A stretch of 64,000 nt of DNA from assembly GCA_963768165.1 (NCBI GenBank), contig CAVYHJ010000002.1:930001-994000 (forward strand), read 5' to 3'. The position numbers and the translations under genes are program-made. Shown piece by piece: positions 26,410-34,816 of this stretch. Position 1 is the first letter of the stretch. Each line of letters begins with the position of its first letter. The notes under the pieces are model-generated. The model ran no database searches. It worked only from the letters and a program-made list of their open reading frames with translations, and was not told the origin of the DNA. The stretch is from CAVYHJ01 sp963768165 [NCBI: uncultured bacterium]. Lineage in GTDB: Bacteria > UBP4 > UBA4092.

Positions 26410-27882
26410 CTATTGTAATCTGGGATCCGCCGCTACCACCTGGTCTAAATTTGCCAAGGCTATCAAATAACTGATTAAGGCGCTGGTATAACTGGTTTGT
26501 ACAGTGGTATAACTATTTTGGGCGTCCTGCACATCCAGATACGTCTGCATCCCTTCTTCATAACTCTTTTTCGCCAATTGTAAGGAATCCTCCGCCTGGG
26601 CAATACTTTTCTGGATAATATCCAAATTCTGTTTGGCTTCCTCCACCGCAATCACCGCCTGCCGGACACTCAAGATAATCGACCGCCGCGTTTCCTCCTT
26701 GCTGATTTCTACGATTTTCTTGTTACTGACGGCTTGCAGGTAACTCTCTTTTAAACTGGAATAGGATTGCCACAGGGGAATCGACCAGGTTAATGACGCA
26801 GTGAGTTCAGGATTGGTCAATTTTAAGGAATCCGATAGCCCGGTGGTGGTTTTGGAGGCGCTATAAGATAACCCCGCGTTGAGTTGCGGGTCTTTGGCCA
26901 GTTTGGCAATCTTTAAGGCAATCTCGCTTTGTTCATAGGCCAGTTCGGCAGACCGCCAGTCCACCCGGTTCTTAAACGCCAGTTTGATATAATCCTCCAA
27001 TTTGACTTCTCTTACCGTATAATTGATGGTCGTCTGAATCGTTAAATGCGTTCCCATCTCCAATCCCAATAAATCGAGAAAACCTTGCACGCTGGACTCA
27101 TAACTCTGTTGCGCCGTAATCAGAGATGCCCGTTGCGTGGCCACCTGCACCTCCGACCGGCTCACATCAATCTTGGCCACTAATCCCTCTTCTTTCTTGA
27201 TTTTGGCGACTTTCAACACCCGTTCCGCTTCATCCACGGATTCCTGCGCCGTATTGATATTTCGCAGAGCACCAATCAACTGGTAATATCCACTGGTTAC
27301 GTTATAAATCAACGGTGCTTTCGTATCCTGTAAGGACCGGGCAATTTCAATTTGCTCATCTAATATTTTCAACCCTTTTTCTGTAGCGTTGACGGATGAC
27401 CCGCCACGCCCGCTTAACAAGGGTTGAGTCAGGCTGATACTGCCGGTAGAGGTATAGTAGCCTTCGGTGCTGTCGGAAGACCGGGTGGAACCATAGGAGG
27501 CCGATAAGGTAGCACCTGTAGTAAAATATTTACTCACGCTTAAGGTCGCCGAATCTGTATCATCCTGGGGGTTAGACCGGGCATTTGACCCGCTCAAGGA
27601 GGCCGTAGGAGTGACGACACCCTTGTTCACCCGGTATTGGGATTCGGAAATTTTGAGATTTTCTTGGGCGGTTTGCATATCCAGATTATGTTTCAGAGCG
27701 ATATCAATACATTCATCCAAACTCAGGTTTTCAAAGCTGGTGCGGGTGGAAAATAATTGCTGCAATTGTTGCGTCGTACTGGTACTGGAACTAAGTTCGG
27801 CGGCAGGTGAGATTTGTAAGATTCCAATCAGGCAAAGGATACTGAACACACTGTAGGTCACTTTTTTATTTATTCTACCCAT
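26410..27882 (-). CDS. TolC-family outer-membrane efflux protein
   Basis: About 490 residues. Signal peptide YSVFSILCLIGILQISPAAE, then the repeated TolC pattern: LSLDECIDIALKHNLDMQTA begins the first half and LEDYIKLAFKNRVDWRSA the second. It ends in long helices with ALISYLIALANLDQ. It forms the outer-membrane duct for the adaptor-permease genes downstream. I chose the ATG at 27882, which has an AAAAGGGG-type site upstream and starts the signal peptide cleanly, over an earlier in-frame start. Confidence 0.93.
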   Translation of the reverse strand: MGRINKKVTYSVFSILCLIGILQISPAAELSSSTSTTQQLQQLFSTRTSFENLSLDECIDIALKHNLDMQTAQENLKISESQYRVNKGVVTPTASLSGSNARSNPQDDTDSATLSVSKYFTTGATLSASYGSTRSSDSTEGYYTSTGSISLTQPLLSGRGGSSVNATEKGLKILDEQIEIARSLQDTKAPLIYNVTSGYYQLIGALRNINTAQESVDEAERVLKVAKIKKEEGLVAKIDVSRSEVQVATQRASLITAQQSYESSVQGFLDLLGLEMGTHLTIQTTINYTVREVKLEDYIKLAFKNRVDWRSAELAYEQSEIALKIAKLAKDPQLNAGLSYSASKTTTGLSDSLKLTNPELTASLTWSIPLWQSYSSLKESYLQAVSNKKIVEISKEETRRSIILSVRQAVIAVEEAKQNLDIIQKSIAQAEDSLQLAKKSYEEGMQTYLDVQDAQNSYTTVQTSYTSALISYLIALANLDQVVAADPRLQ

Positions 27883-28095
27883 ATCAAAATACCCCTTTTC
27901 GGCATACTTCTTATAGACGTTTTTCACAAGAAAAAGGTTTATCGGAAGTTTTATTTTTTGCGTTTTCTCCTAAGAAAACCACAGGAGATTCTATCACAGG
28001 TTGAATTGAAATCCGACTGCCCTTGATTTCAATCCGCATGGGTGGTATAACTATCTGCACGGGTTTATTACTGAGCCCGTATTCAGGAGGATGAC

Positions 28096-28389
28096 ATGAT
28101 ATTGGCAAAAGTGGTAGGAACGGTCGTTAGCACACAGAAAGACCCCAAACTGGATGGGGGGAAATTATTGGTTGTGCAACAAATGGATATTCAGGGGCAA
28201 TTGACGAAAACTTTTCATGTGGCCTACGACGCTGTAGGCGCGGGTGACCATGAAGTGGTATTGATTTCTACAGGGTCCAGCGCGCGAATGACCGACCAAT
28301 CCAAAGATAAACCCATAGATGCCGTGATTCTTGGGATCGTGGATACGGTGGAAATTGAAGGGAAAGTAGTTTTTAGGAAGTTTGAATAA
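28096..28389 (+). CDS. EutN/CcmL bacterial microcompartment vertex protein
   Basis: A 97-residue BMC-P protein, a pentamer that caps the vertices of microcompartment shells. The family pattern is clear: MILAKVVGTVVSTQKDPKL, LLVVQQMD, DAVGAGDHEVVLISTGSSAR and PIDAVILGIVDTVEI. AGGAGG at 28085-28090 fixes the start. A second BMC-P gene follows. No hexameric BMC-H shell gene or encapsulated enzyme is next to it, so this is a detached shell locus. It is transcribed divergently from tolC. Confidence 0.95.
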   Translation: MILAKVVGTVVSTQKDPKLDGGKLLVVQQMDIQGQLTKTFHVAYDAVGAGDHEVVLISTGSSARMTDQSKDKPIDAVILGIVDTVEIEGKVVFRKFE

Positions 28390-28413
28390 CCATCTATCCT
28401 CCTTCTTTTTCTG

Positions 28414-28439
28414 TAGAGACGTAACATGTTACGTCTCTA
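28414..28439. repeat. 26-bp perfect palindrome, GTAACATGTTAC core
   Basis: Starts TAGAGACGTAACA and ends in its exact complement TGTTACGTCTCTA. It lies between the two vertex genes. A near-identical 28-bp palindrome occurs at 55768-55795 with GTAGCATGCTAC as core; it differs at one mirrored position, so the pair symmetry was kept. Confidence 0.85.
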
Positions 28440-28470
28440 TAACAAGTGACAGTGAAGTAATGAAAAAAGT

Positions 28471-28503
28471 AACTTGAAACTTGAAACTAGGAACTAGGAA
28501 CTT
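28471..28503 (+). repeat. Heptad micro-repeat (TTGAAAC / TAGGAAC type)
   Basis: A run of about 7-nt units, AACTTGAAACTTGAAACTAG and then GGAACTAGGAACTT, directly precedes the second vertex gene. It supplies the AGGAA that looks like its ribosome site. Related tracts are at 1531-1562, 36724-36763, 46330-46360 and 58478-58507. Confidence 0.55.
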
Positions 28504-28508
28504 ATAAG

Positions 28509-28850
28509 ATGGATATTGGCAGAGTAATCGGTAAAATTATCTCAACGCAAAAGGTCTCTTCCTTTGAAGGGATGAAATTGTGCGTGGTACAACCGTTGGA
28601 TGAAAACCTGAAACCTACGGGCAGTCCGATTATTTGTTCCGACCATACCGCACAAATGGGAGAAGGTGAATTGGTATTTTTTGTCACCAGCGGGGACGCC
28701 ACCCAAGCCGACCCCAATATTGACACTCCCTCCGATGCCGCCATCGTCGGTATCGTAGACACCGTAGACGCCCCCGTCAAACTCACCCCCAAACCTCAAC
28801 AAGGTATCCCTATCACTTTCCCGGAACATGTGTATCAGAAGAAGAAGTAA
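28509..28850 (+). CDS. EutN/CcmL bacterial microcompartment vertex protein, divergent
   Basis: 113 residues. The N-half keeps the BMC-P pattern (MDIGRVIGKIISTQKVSSFEG, KLCVVQPLD) and the end keeps SDAAIVGIVDTVDAP. The usual DAVGAG loop is replaced by CSDHTAQMGEGELVFFVTSG, and a basic 20-residue tail follows. It may form a hetero-vertex or a pentamer with a different pore. Its start uses an AGGAA inside the preceding heptad repeat. Confidence 0.9.
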   Translation: MDIGRVIGKIISTQKVSSFEGMKLCVVQPLDENLKPTGSPIICSDHTAQMGEGELVFFVTSGDATQADPNIDTPSDAAIVGIVDTVDAPVKLTPKPQQGIPITFPEHVYQKKK

Positions 28851-28853
28851 TCT

Positions 28854-29543
28854 ATGTTTAATTGTTTAACACACAGGATTTCCAAATTACAGCTTCTCGC
28901 AATTATAATGCCTTTCCTATTATTAATCTGTGGTTACTCGTATGCTCAATCAAATCCACAGATAAAGACTCAAGTACAATTACCTCAACCCGGTCAACAA
29001 AAACAGGAATCAAAACCCTTGATCAAACCACCAGAAATAACTTCCGAAGAAATAGGAGGGTTTCATGATTTAGTATTCTATATTGCGCAACACAAGAAAC
29101 TTCCTGATGGTACGCAGGTTCTTTGGGCTTCTGGTATTCACAAGGGACAACATCTAGGTTTTGAAGTTGTGCTTAGTCCTGAATGGAAAACTGATACATC
29201 CAACAAGAAAATCCCGATAAAGATATATAGTGGTATTGTGACATGCCGTTCAATCGGTCAAGAAAGCAATACCTTCATTCAAGTCTTGGATCAGATTTAT
29301 GCTACCCATTTAAACCCTAAAACAATAAAACCAAAAACAAAATTTTCCGCCATGTCAATAGAAGGCAATCCTAATAGTCTTGAAAAAGGGTTGACCAAAA
29401 TTAAAATTTTTTATGATTCGGATAAAGAAGATGAATATGCGGAAGCTTTTATCGACATTGAATTGTCTGCAAATAAATTAACGTTTGCAGAGAAAGACAC
29501 AGATTATCGTGCTCCTTTAGTGAAAGCATTAAAAGCACACTAA
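28854..29543 (+). CDS. Secreted protein of unknown function
   Basis: 229 residues. A signal peptide (LLAIIMPFLLLICGYSYAQ) is followed by a Pro/Gln/Lys-rich linker at about 35-60 and a mixed alpha/beta domain (DLVFYIAQHKKLPDGTQVLW). I do not recognise a family. It begins 3 bp after the second vertex gene ends, so it is probably co-transcribed, although a periplasmic product has no evident link to a cytosolic shell. Confidence 0.6.
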   Translation: MFNCLTHRISKLQLLAIIMPFLLLICGYSYAQSNPQIKTQVQLPQPGQQKQESKPLIKPPEITSEEIGGFHDLVFYIAQHKKLPDGTQVLWASGIHKGQHLGFEVVLSPEWKTDTSNKKIPIKIYSGIVTCRSIGQESNTFIQVLDQIYATHLNPKTIKPKTKFSAMSIEGNPNSLEKGLTKIKIFYDSDKEDEYAEAFIDIELSANKLTFAEKDTDYRAPLVKALKAH

Positions 29544-29569
29544 AATGCAATAAATTGGAATTTTAAACT

Positions 29570-29821
29570 ATGACGCTTGGGAAAAACACTTCCGCAGTTG
29601 AGGTTACACATATTTCTTCTGATGGAGTGTGGCTTCTGTCGAGGGATAGGGAATTATTTATGTCTTATGAGGATTTCCCTTGGTTTAAGGATGTTCCAGT
29701 TGGGAAAATTATTAATGTACAGGAACCTCATGCCGGACATTTCTATTGGCCGGATTTGGATGTAGACCTCTCAATCGAGTCTAATGAACATCCTGAAAAG
29801 TTTCCTTTGAAGTTAAAATAG
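29570..29821 (+). CDS. DUF2442-family protein
   Basis: 83 residues. The family signature is visible: ELFMSYEDFPWFKDVPVGKI and HFYWPDLDVDLSIES. DUF2442 proteins are small and often sit beside toxin-antitoxin or defence genes; their function is not settled. It is 48 bp upstream of gajA on the same strand. Confidence 0.8.
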   Translation: MTLGKNTSAVEVTHISSDGVWLLSRDRELFMSYEDFPWFKDVPVGKIINVQEPHAGHFYWPDLDVDLSIESNEHPEKFPLKLK

Positions 29822-29868
29822 GAGCGAATAATTAGCATTTTGCTTTAGCAGAAAACTTTAGATTACTA

Positions 29869-31467
29869 ATGATTAATAGAATTTACATACAAAATTTTAA
29901 AATATTTGAATCATTACCGTTGGAGTTAAATAGCGATCTCAACATTATTGTAGGAAATAATGAGGCGGGAAAATCTACTGTTCTTGAGGCTATAAGTTTA
30001 GCTCTTACAAAAAGAATTAATGGAAAACCGATAGAAACAGAATTAACCTCCAATTTATTTAACAAAACGTGCGAAGAAAATTATTTAAAGTCTATAACTA
30101 GCGGCAATAACCCGGAATTACCAAAAATAATTATTGAACTTTATTTATCAGATCTTCCTGAATTACAAAATTTTAAAGGTTCTAATAACACAGAAAAATC
30201 AAATAGTATTGGCATAAAGCTAGTAATTGAATTTAATAACGACTATAAAGAGGAATATGCAAAACTACTTGAGGATCGTTCGCAAATCAAAGCTATTCCA
30301 ACTGAATATTACACGGTTCATTGGTATAAATTTGATGACAACGCTTTCACTGCACGCAATTTACCAATATGCCATTCCTATATCGATGCAACGACTATTC
30401 GTCTACAAAGCGGGACTGATTATTATCTGCAAAATATAATAAATAATGGTTTAGATGTTAAAGAACGTGTTGCTCTTTCTATTGAATATAGAAAACTTAA
30501 AGAGCAATTTTCTAATGAGAAAACCATAAAGAATATTAACAAAAAGTTAACTCAGCATAAAGAAACTATAACTAATAAAGATTTAACGATATCAATTGAT
30601 ATGTCTCAAAAGTCAAACTGGGAAACAAGTCTCGTCCCACATCTCGATAATATACCATTCCAATTTATTGGTAAAGGTGCACAAAATGCCCTCAAAATCA
30701 TGTTAGCTTTAGAACGTAAGGCTGATGATTCCCACATAATTCTCATTGAAGAACCAGAGAATCATCTGTCCTTTTCATCCATGAATAAACTTATCAAAAA
30801 GATCAAAGATAAATATCTAAATAAGCAGATAATTATAGCCACTCACAGTGCCTATGTACTTAATTTATTAGGCATGGAGAAAGTTATACTTCTAAAAGGG
30901 AACGATGTGGCATCACTAACAAGTTTACCAGAGGATACACAGGAATATTTCAAGAAGCTTTCAGGATATGATACTCTTCGACTTATTCTTGCTAGGAAGA
31001 CAATTTTAGTTGAAGGTCCATCTGATGAATTGATAGTCCAGAAAGCATATCTTTTAAAGCATAATAAATTGCCTATAGAAAATGGGGTTGACGTTATAAA
31101 TGTTCACGGTTTGTCATTTACTAGATTCCTTGATATTGCAAAAGAATTAAAAAATGATGTAGTAGTTGTTACAGATAATGATGGTAAATACCAAAAGAAA
31201 GTTATTGATAAATACAAAGATTATCAAAGTAAAAATATAAAGATTTTCGCTGATAGTGATGATAATTTTCCTACTCTAGAACCTCAAATTGTAAGAAGTA
31301 ATAAAATAGGAGTGTTAAATAAGATATTCGGAACAGAATATACCAATAAAGAAGATTTAGTTGAGTATATGAAAGACAACAAAACCGAATGTGCTCTTAA
31401 AATCTTTGAAACAACTGAAAATATACAATTTCCTAATTATGTGCAAGATGCTGTTAAAGAAGAATAA
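29869..31467 (+). CDS. gajA: Gabija-like OLD-family ATPase-nuclease (GajA)
   Basis: 532 residues. The N-terminal ABC-type ATPase has Walker A GNNEAGKST (residues 29-37), a Walker B IEEPENHLS near 293 and IIATHSAYV after it. A TOPRIM nuclease domain follows, with ILVEGPSDELIV near 379 and VVVTDNDGKY near 432. In the Gabija defence system GajA cuts DNA and partners with the helicase GajB; a gajB-like start overlaps the end of this gene. The region is AT-richer than its neighbours and has no clear ribosome site, which suggests transfer. An unrelated OLD nuclease is a possible alternative, but the helicase partner favours Gabija. Confidence 0.85.
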   Translation: MINRIYIQNFKIFESLPLELNSDLNIIVGNNEAGKSTVLEAISLALTKRINGKPIETELTSNLFNKTCEENYLKSITSGNNPELPKIIIELYLSDLPELQNFKGSNNTEKSNSIGIKLVIEFNNDYKEEYAKLLEDRSQIKAIPTEYYTVHWYKFDDNAFTARNLPICHSYIDATTIRLQSGTDYYLQNIINNGLDVKERVALSIEYRKLKEQFSNEKTIKNINKKLTQHKETITNKDLTISIDMSQKSNWETSLVPHLDNIPFQFIGKGAQNALKIMLALERKADDSHIILIEEPENHLSFSSMNKLIKKIKDKYLNKQIIIATHSAYVLNLLGMEKVILLKGNDVASLTSLPEDTQEYFKKLSGYDTLRLILARKTILVEGPSDELIVQKAYLLKHNKLPIENGVDVINVHGLSFTRFLDIAKELKNDVVVVTDNDGKYQKKVIDKYKDYQSKNIKIFADSDDNFPTLEPQIVRSNKIGVLNKIFGTEYTNKEDLVEYMKDNKTECALKIFETTENIQFPNYVQDAVKEE

Positions 31468-31789
31468 GATTATAACTGCAGCTGCCGGCTCTGGTAAAAC
31501 TTCTTATATTGTTGAACAAGCACTTGCTGTTAGTACAAAGAAAGTACTTATAACTACCTATACTAATGAAAATCTGGAACAAATCAATTCCTACTTAATA
31601 AAGAAAAATGGACATATACCTAAGAATATAACCATTTTATCTTGGTATGCTTTTTTATTGCAAGAGGGTGTTCGACCATATCAAACGTCTATAACTGAAA
31701 GAGGCAGAACGATTTCTATATATTTTGAAGAGGGCAAAAAATCTATAAGTTTTGTAAGTAAAACAAATATTGATAATTATTTTGACTAG
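31448..31789 (+). pseudogene. gajB: gajB-like UvrD-family helicase, truncated by an IS element
   Basis: 113 residues remain: Walker A AAAGSGKTSYIVEQ and the motif Ia-like VLITTYTNENLEQIN, as in the N-terminal 1A domain of UvrD/GajB helicases. The frame then runs into the IS terminus and stops at the TAG at 31787-31789, supplied by the IS. Complete GajB is roughly 500 residues, and no helicase sequence resumes beyond the IS at 33033. It overlaps gajA by 20 nt; the start could also be the ATG at 31439. Confidence 0.8.
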
Positions 31790-32703
31790 CCCCCGATTAC
31801 TGTACCACTCGTAATGTTAGTATACTCCAAGTTATGATGATTGTGGCAACTCGTAGGGAGCGTAGCGACCGAAGAGTTGCCACAGATTTCTTTAAATTCC
31901 TTGGGTGTCAAATAAGCCAAGGAACTATGGGGTCGGGTTTGATTGTACTCCTTTCTCCAATCTTCAATGATGATTTGAGCTTCCAACAGACTGGTAAATA
32001 ATTCTCGATTTAAACATTCATCTCGGAACTTTCCGTGAAAACTTTCGATATACGGATTTTCCCAAGGTTCTCCAGGAGAAATATACAGAGTGGTAATCTG
32101 TTTTTTTTGTAACCAGACTTGAATGGCATTAGCGATAAACTCCGGTCCGTTGTCACTACGAATATGTTCAGGGACTCCATATTCCTTGATGACCTCTTGC
32201 AGTTCCCTCAACACCTCCCCGGAAGTGAGATACCGACCCACTCGAATCCGTAAGCTTTCCCGAGTATATTCATCCAAGAGGGTTAAACACTTCAACATAC
32301 GTCCATCTGCGGTCTGGTCTTGAATCATATCCCAACTCCAGACATGATTCGGATATTCCGCTTTTCGGCGAACCCCCGTGGATAAGCCTACTCTCCGCCG
32401 TTTTCTAGCTTTCTGCTTGACTTGTAAACCCATGATTCGCATTAATCGTTGAACTCTTTTTTTATTGATCTTCCATCCTGCCTTCTGCAGTACTGCCGTG
32501 ATCCGCCGATATCCATACCGAGGATACCGACGGGACAAGGTTTCTATCCGTTTCTTAAGCCGTCCCTCTATTTTATTCTCCAGGACTTTATACCGATAAC
32601 TACTTCTCCCAAACTGCATCACCTGACAGGCCCGACGTACCGAACACCCTTTCTCTTCCACCAACACTTGGATCATCTTCCTCTTCGGGGACGGGCCTAC
32701 CAC
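31786..32703 (-). CDS. IS3-family transposase catalytic subunit (OrfB)
   Basis: 305 residues with the HTH_21 region (YPRYGYRRITAVLQKAGWKI) and an rve/DDE integrase core: Asp in VWSWDMIQD, Asp in HIRSDNGPEF and Glu in NPYIESFHGKFRDE. It begins at a GTG in the -1 frame relative to OrfA and is normally made by frameshifting at AAAAAAG near 32705. Its stop lies inside the left terminal repeat. Confidence 0.95.
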   Translation of the reverse strand: MVGPSPKRKMIQVLVEEKGCSVRRACQVMQFGRSSYRYKVLENKIEGRLKKRIETLSRRYPRYGYRRITAVLQKAGWKINKKRVQRLMRIMGLQVKQKARKRRRVGLSTGVRRKAEYPNHVWSWDMIQDQTADGRMLKCLTLLDEYTRESLRIRVGRYLTSGEVLRELQEVIKEYGVPEHIRSDNGPEFIANAIQVWLQKKQITTLYISPGEPWENPYIESFHGKFRDECLNRELFTSLLEAQIIIEDWRKEYNQTRPHSSLAYLTPKEFKEICGNSSVATLPTSCHNHHNLEYTNITSGTVIGG

Positions 32704-32963
32704 TTTTTTGAGTTAATCTCCTTGATTAAATCATTCTCCAACAATAAGTCTGCGACTTTCTTCTTTAACCGGTTGTTCTCCTCTTCCAAGGCTTTTAACT
32801 GTTGCGCTTCCGACAAAGTCATCCCTCCATACTTCTGCTTCCACCGGTAGTAGGTCTGTTCCGTAATATTATGAACCTGACAAACTTGGGCAATGGTCTG
32901 CCCTCCTTCCACTTCTCTTAGTATCCGAAAAATCTCTTCCACTTTATGCCGTTTCTTTTGCAT
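32697..32963 (-). CDS. IS3-family transposase OrfA
   Basis: 88 residues. An HTH of the Tnp_1 type (VEEIFRILREVEGGQTIAQV, then TYYRWKQKYGGM) is followed by a leucine-zipper-like tail. The last sense codons include tcA-AAA-AAG, a slippery heptamer that lets ribosomes shift -1 into OrfB. AAGGAGATAT sits before the ATG. Confidence 0.95.
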   Translation of the reverse strand: MQKKRHKVEEIFRILREVEGGQTIAQVCQVHNITEQTYYRWKQKYGGMTLSEAQQLKALEEENNRLKKKVADLLLENDLIKEINSKKW

Positions 32964-33041
32964 GGGTATATCTCCTTCTTTTGTGAAGATATACTAACAT
33001 TTCAGGTGGGCTAGTTTTCGGGGGTCAGGTCAGACTTGGTA

Positions 33042-33074
33042 CGGAGATGGTATGGAGATGGTACGGACAGGGTC
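33042..33074 (+). repeat. 11-nt tandem repeat, three units (copy B)
   Basis: CGGAGATGGTA, TGGAGATGGTA and CGGACAGGGTC are a variant of the unit at 14825 and 52622. The repeat starts 9 bp past the IS right end, so some units may have been lost when the IS entered. Confidence 0.55.
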
Positions 33075-33188
33075 TCTTGCCATACCCCTATCAAAACTCA
33101 CCAAAATTATGACAAAAATGTTATTTTTCTTATTTTCCATTTCATCGCTTGATTTCAAGTAAGTTAGTTGGAAAAGCGGAAGATTTGG

Positions 33189-33194
33189 TATAAT
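33189..33194 (+). promoter_or_regulatory. TATAAT -10 box very close to the aldo/keto reductase start
   Basis: A perfect TATAAT lies 8 nt before the ATG at 33203, so transcription would begin about 1-2 nt ahead of the start codon and give a leaderless or near-leaderless mRNA. The best -35 (TTGGAA at 33168) leaves only 15 nt of spacing. Confidence 0.35.
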
Positions 33195-33202
33195 TTTTAG
33201 AT

Positions 33203-34396
33203 ATGTTATATCGGAGATTTGGAAAAACGGAATTACAGGTACCGGTGTTTAGTTGCGGGGGGATGCGGTATCAATATAAATGGCAGGATATGCCGATGAA
33301 TGAAATCCCATCGGATAGTCAGGTCAATCTGGAAAACACGATACGGCGAGCACTGGAATTGGGAATCAATCATATAGAAACCGCACGCGGGTACGGGTCG
33401 AGTGAAAGACAATTGGGAGAAATTTTACCACACCTGCCGCGCAACAAGATGATTATCCAGACCAAAATTGGACCGGAGGCGAATCCTGAGGAATTCCTAA
33501 AAAACTTTAATGAATCCATGGACAGGCTCAAGCTGGATTATGTGGATTTATTTGCATTGCACGGCGTGAATAATCGAGAGGTGCTGGAGTGGTCAATCAA
33601 ACCCGGGGGTTGTTTATCGGTGGCCCGGAAAATTCAGAAGGAAGGACGGGCACGGCATATCGGTTTGTCAACACATGCTCCGTTGGATGTGATTTTGGAT
33701 GCCATCACACATGAGGAAGACGGCGGATTCGATTATATAAATCTGCATTGGTATTATATTTTGCAACGGAACTGGCCGGCAATTGAGGAAGCAACCAAAC
33801 GAGATATGGGAATTTTTATCATCAGTCCCTCGGATAAAGGCGGGATGCTTTATCAGCCCTCTGAAAAATTAATGAAATTAACCAAACCTTTGCACCCGAT
33901 TGTGTTTAATGATTTATTTTGCCTGTCGCATCCGCAAGTCCATACGCTCAGTATCGGTGCATCGCGACCTACGGATTTTGATAAGCATGTGGAAACGTTG
34001 GATGTTTTTAATAAAGCAAAAGAACTGATACCGCCGATTGACGCGCGATTGAAACAGACATTAATTGAATCGGTGGGGGAAGATTTTGCGACCCGGTTTG
34101 CGGAAGGACTGCCGGTTTGGGAAGACACGCCCGGGAATATAAATATTCCGATTATTCTGTGGCTGCGGAATCTGGCAGTGGCGTATGACATGGTGGAGTA
34201 TGGCAAAATGCGGTATAACTTGTTGGGGAATGGCGGACATTGGTTTCCCGGACTCAACGCGGAGAAATTGGATGAGGTGGACATATCCAAAGCACTCACC
34301 AAATCGCCTTTTGCAGACAGAATTCCGACCATGCTGCGGGAGACGCATAAATTGCTTTATAAAGAACCGGTAAAACGGTTGAGCCAGAGCGATTAA
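33203..34396 (+). CDS. Aldo/keto reductase family protein
   Basis: 397 residues: an AKR barrel at about 1-290 with a helical C-terminal extension. Positions aligned to the tetrad: HIETARGYG (Glu where most AKRs have Asp, followed by Tyr), Lys in IIQTKIGP and His in LFALHGVNN. The glutamate is common in this subfamily of large AKR proteins, some of which carry ferredoxin-like cysteines; none are seen here. No Shine-Dalgarno site is visible. Substrate unknown. Confidence 0.9.
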   Translation: MLYRRFGKTELQVPVFSCGGMRYQYKWQDMPMNEIPSDSQVNLENTIRRALELGINHIETARGYGSSERQLGEILPHLPRNKMIIQTKIGPEANPEEFLKNFNESMDRLKLDYVDLFALHGVNNREVLEWSIKPGGCLSVARKIQKEGRARHIGLSTHAPLDVILDAITHEEDGGFDYINLHWYYILQRNWPAIEEATKRDMGIFIISPSDKGGMLYQPSEKLMKLTKPLHPIVFNDLFCLSHPQVHTLSIGASRPTDFDKHVETLDVFNKAKELIPPIDARLKQTLIESVGEDFATRFAEGLPVWEDTPGNINIPIILWLRNLAVAYDMVEYGKMRYNLLGNGGHWFPGLNAEKLDEVDISKALTKSPFADRIPTMLRETHKLLYKEPVKRLSQSD

Positions 34397-34523
34397 AAGC
34401 AATTATGAATTTTGAATTGTAAATTTTGAATTCTAAACGTTATCTTCAAGTCGACGGCAGAAAAACACTCGGTGAGACACCTTCGTATAAGGGATGTAAT
34501 TTAAGAATTATGGAATAGGGAAT

Positions 34524-34712
34524 TTAAAGACTTGAAATTAACTGTTTTTTGACTTCGGAATGGGAAATGGAAGGTTCATTTTTTCGTTCGGCAATAACGG
34601 AAAGATCATGCAAATCTTCCAATAATTCTTCGAATTCATCCACGGGTAGAATTACAGCTGTTTTCTTACCACTTTTGTTGACGATATATTGTTCTTTTAG
34701 TTTATTTGCCAT
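34524..34712 (-). CDS. Phd/YefM-like antitoxin, orphan
   Basis: 62 residues: ILPVDEFEELLEDLHDLSVI matches the central part of Phd/YefM-type antitoxins, with the DNA-binding N-half shortened. No toxin gene is next to it on either side. It may be a relic, or the antitoxin may act on a toxin elsewhere. Confidence 0.75.
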   Translation of the reverse strand: MANKLKEQYIVNKSGKKTAVILPVDEFEELLEDLHDLSVIAERKNEPSISHSEVKKQLISSL

Positions 34713-34816
34713 GATTGCTTATTATATATCACTTTCCAATTCTATGGAAATTTTTACTTTAGAATTCTATCTGATACAATAATGATTCCGTAAAGGAATA
34801 TTTTAACAGGAAGATT

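Larger units (their letters stand above)
31783..33032 (-). mobile_element. IS3-family insertion sequence, about 1250 bp
   Basis: Two minus-strand transposase frames fill the element. Ends: TGACTAGCCCCCGA at 31783 and, read on the minus strand, TGACCTGACCCCCGA at 33032, alike except for one added base. Both ends also carry AATGTTAGTATA internally. The CCCCC-containing termini fit the IS407-like group, but the subgroup is a guess. A GACT at 31784-31787 and again at 33033-33036 could be a 4-bp target copy if the left end is 31788; the symmetry of the ends argues against that. Confidence 0.9.

Noticed and set aside
31784-33036. GACT direct repeat as IS target duplication
   Set aside because: It would leave the two IS ends asymmetric; symmetric ends put the boundary at 31783 and remove the duplication.
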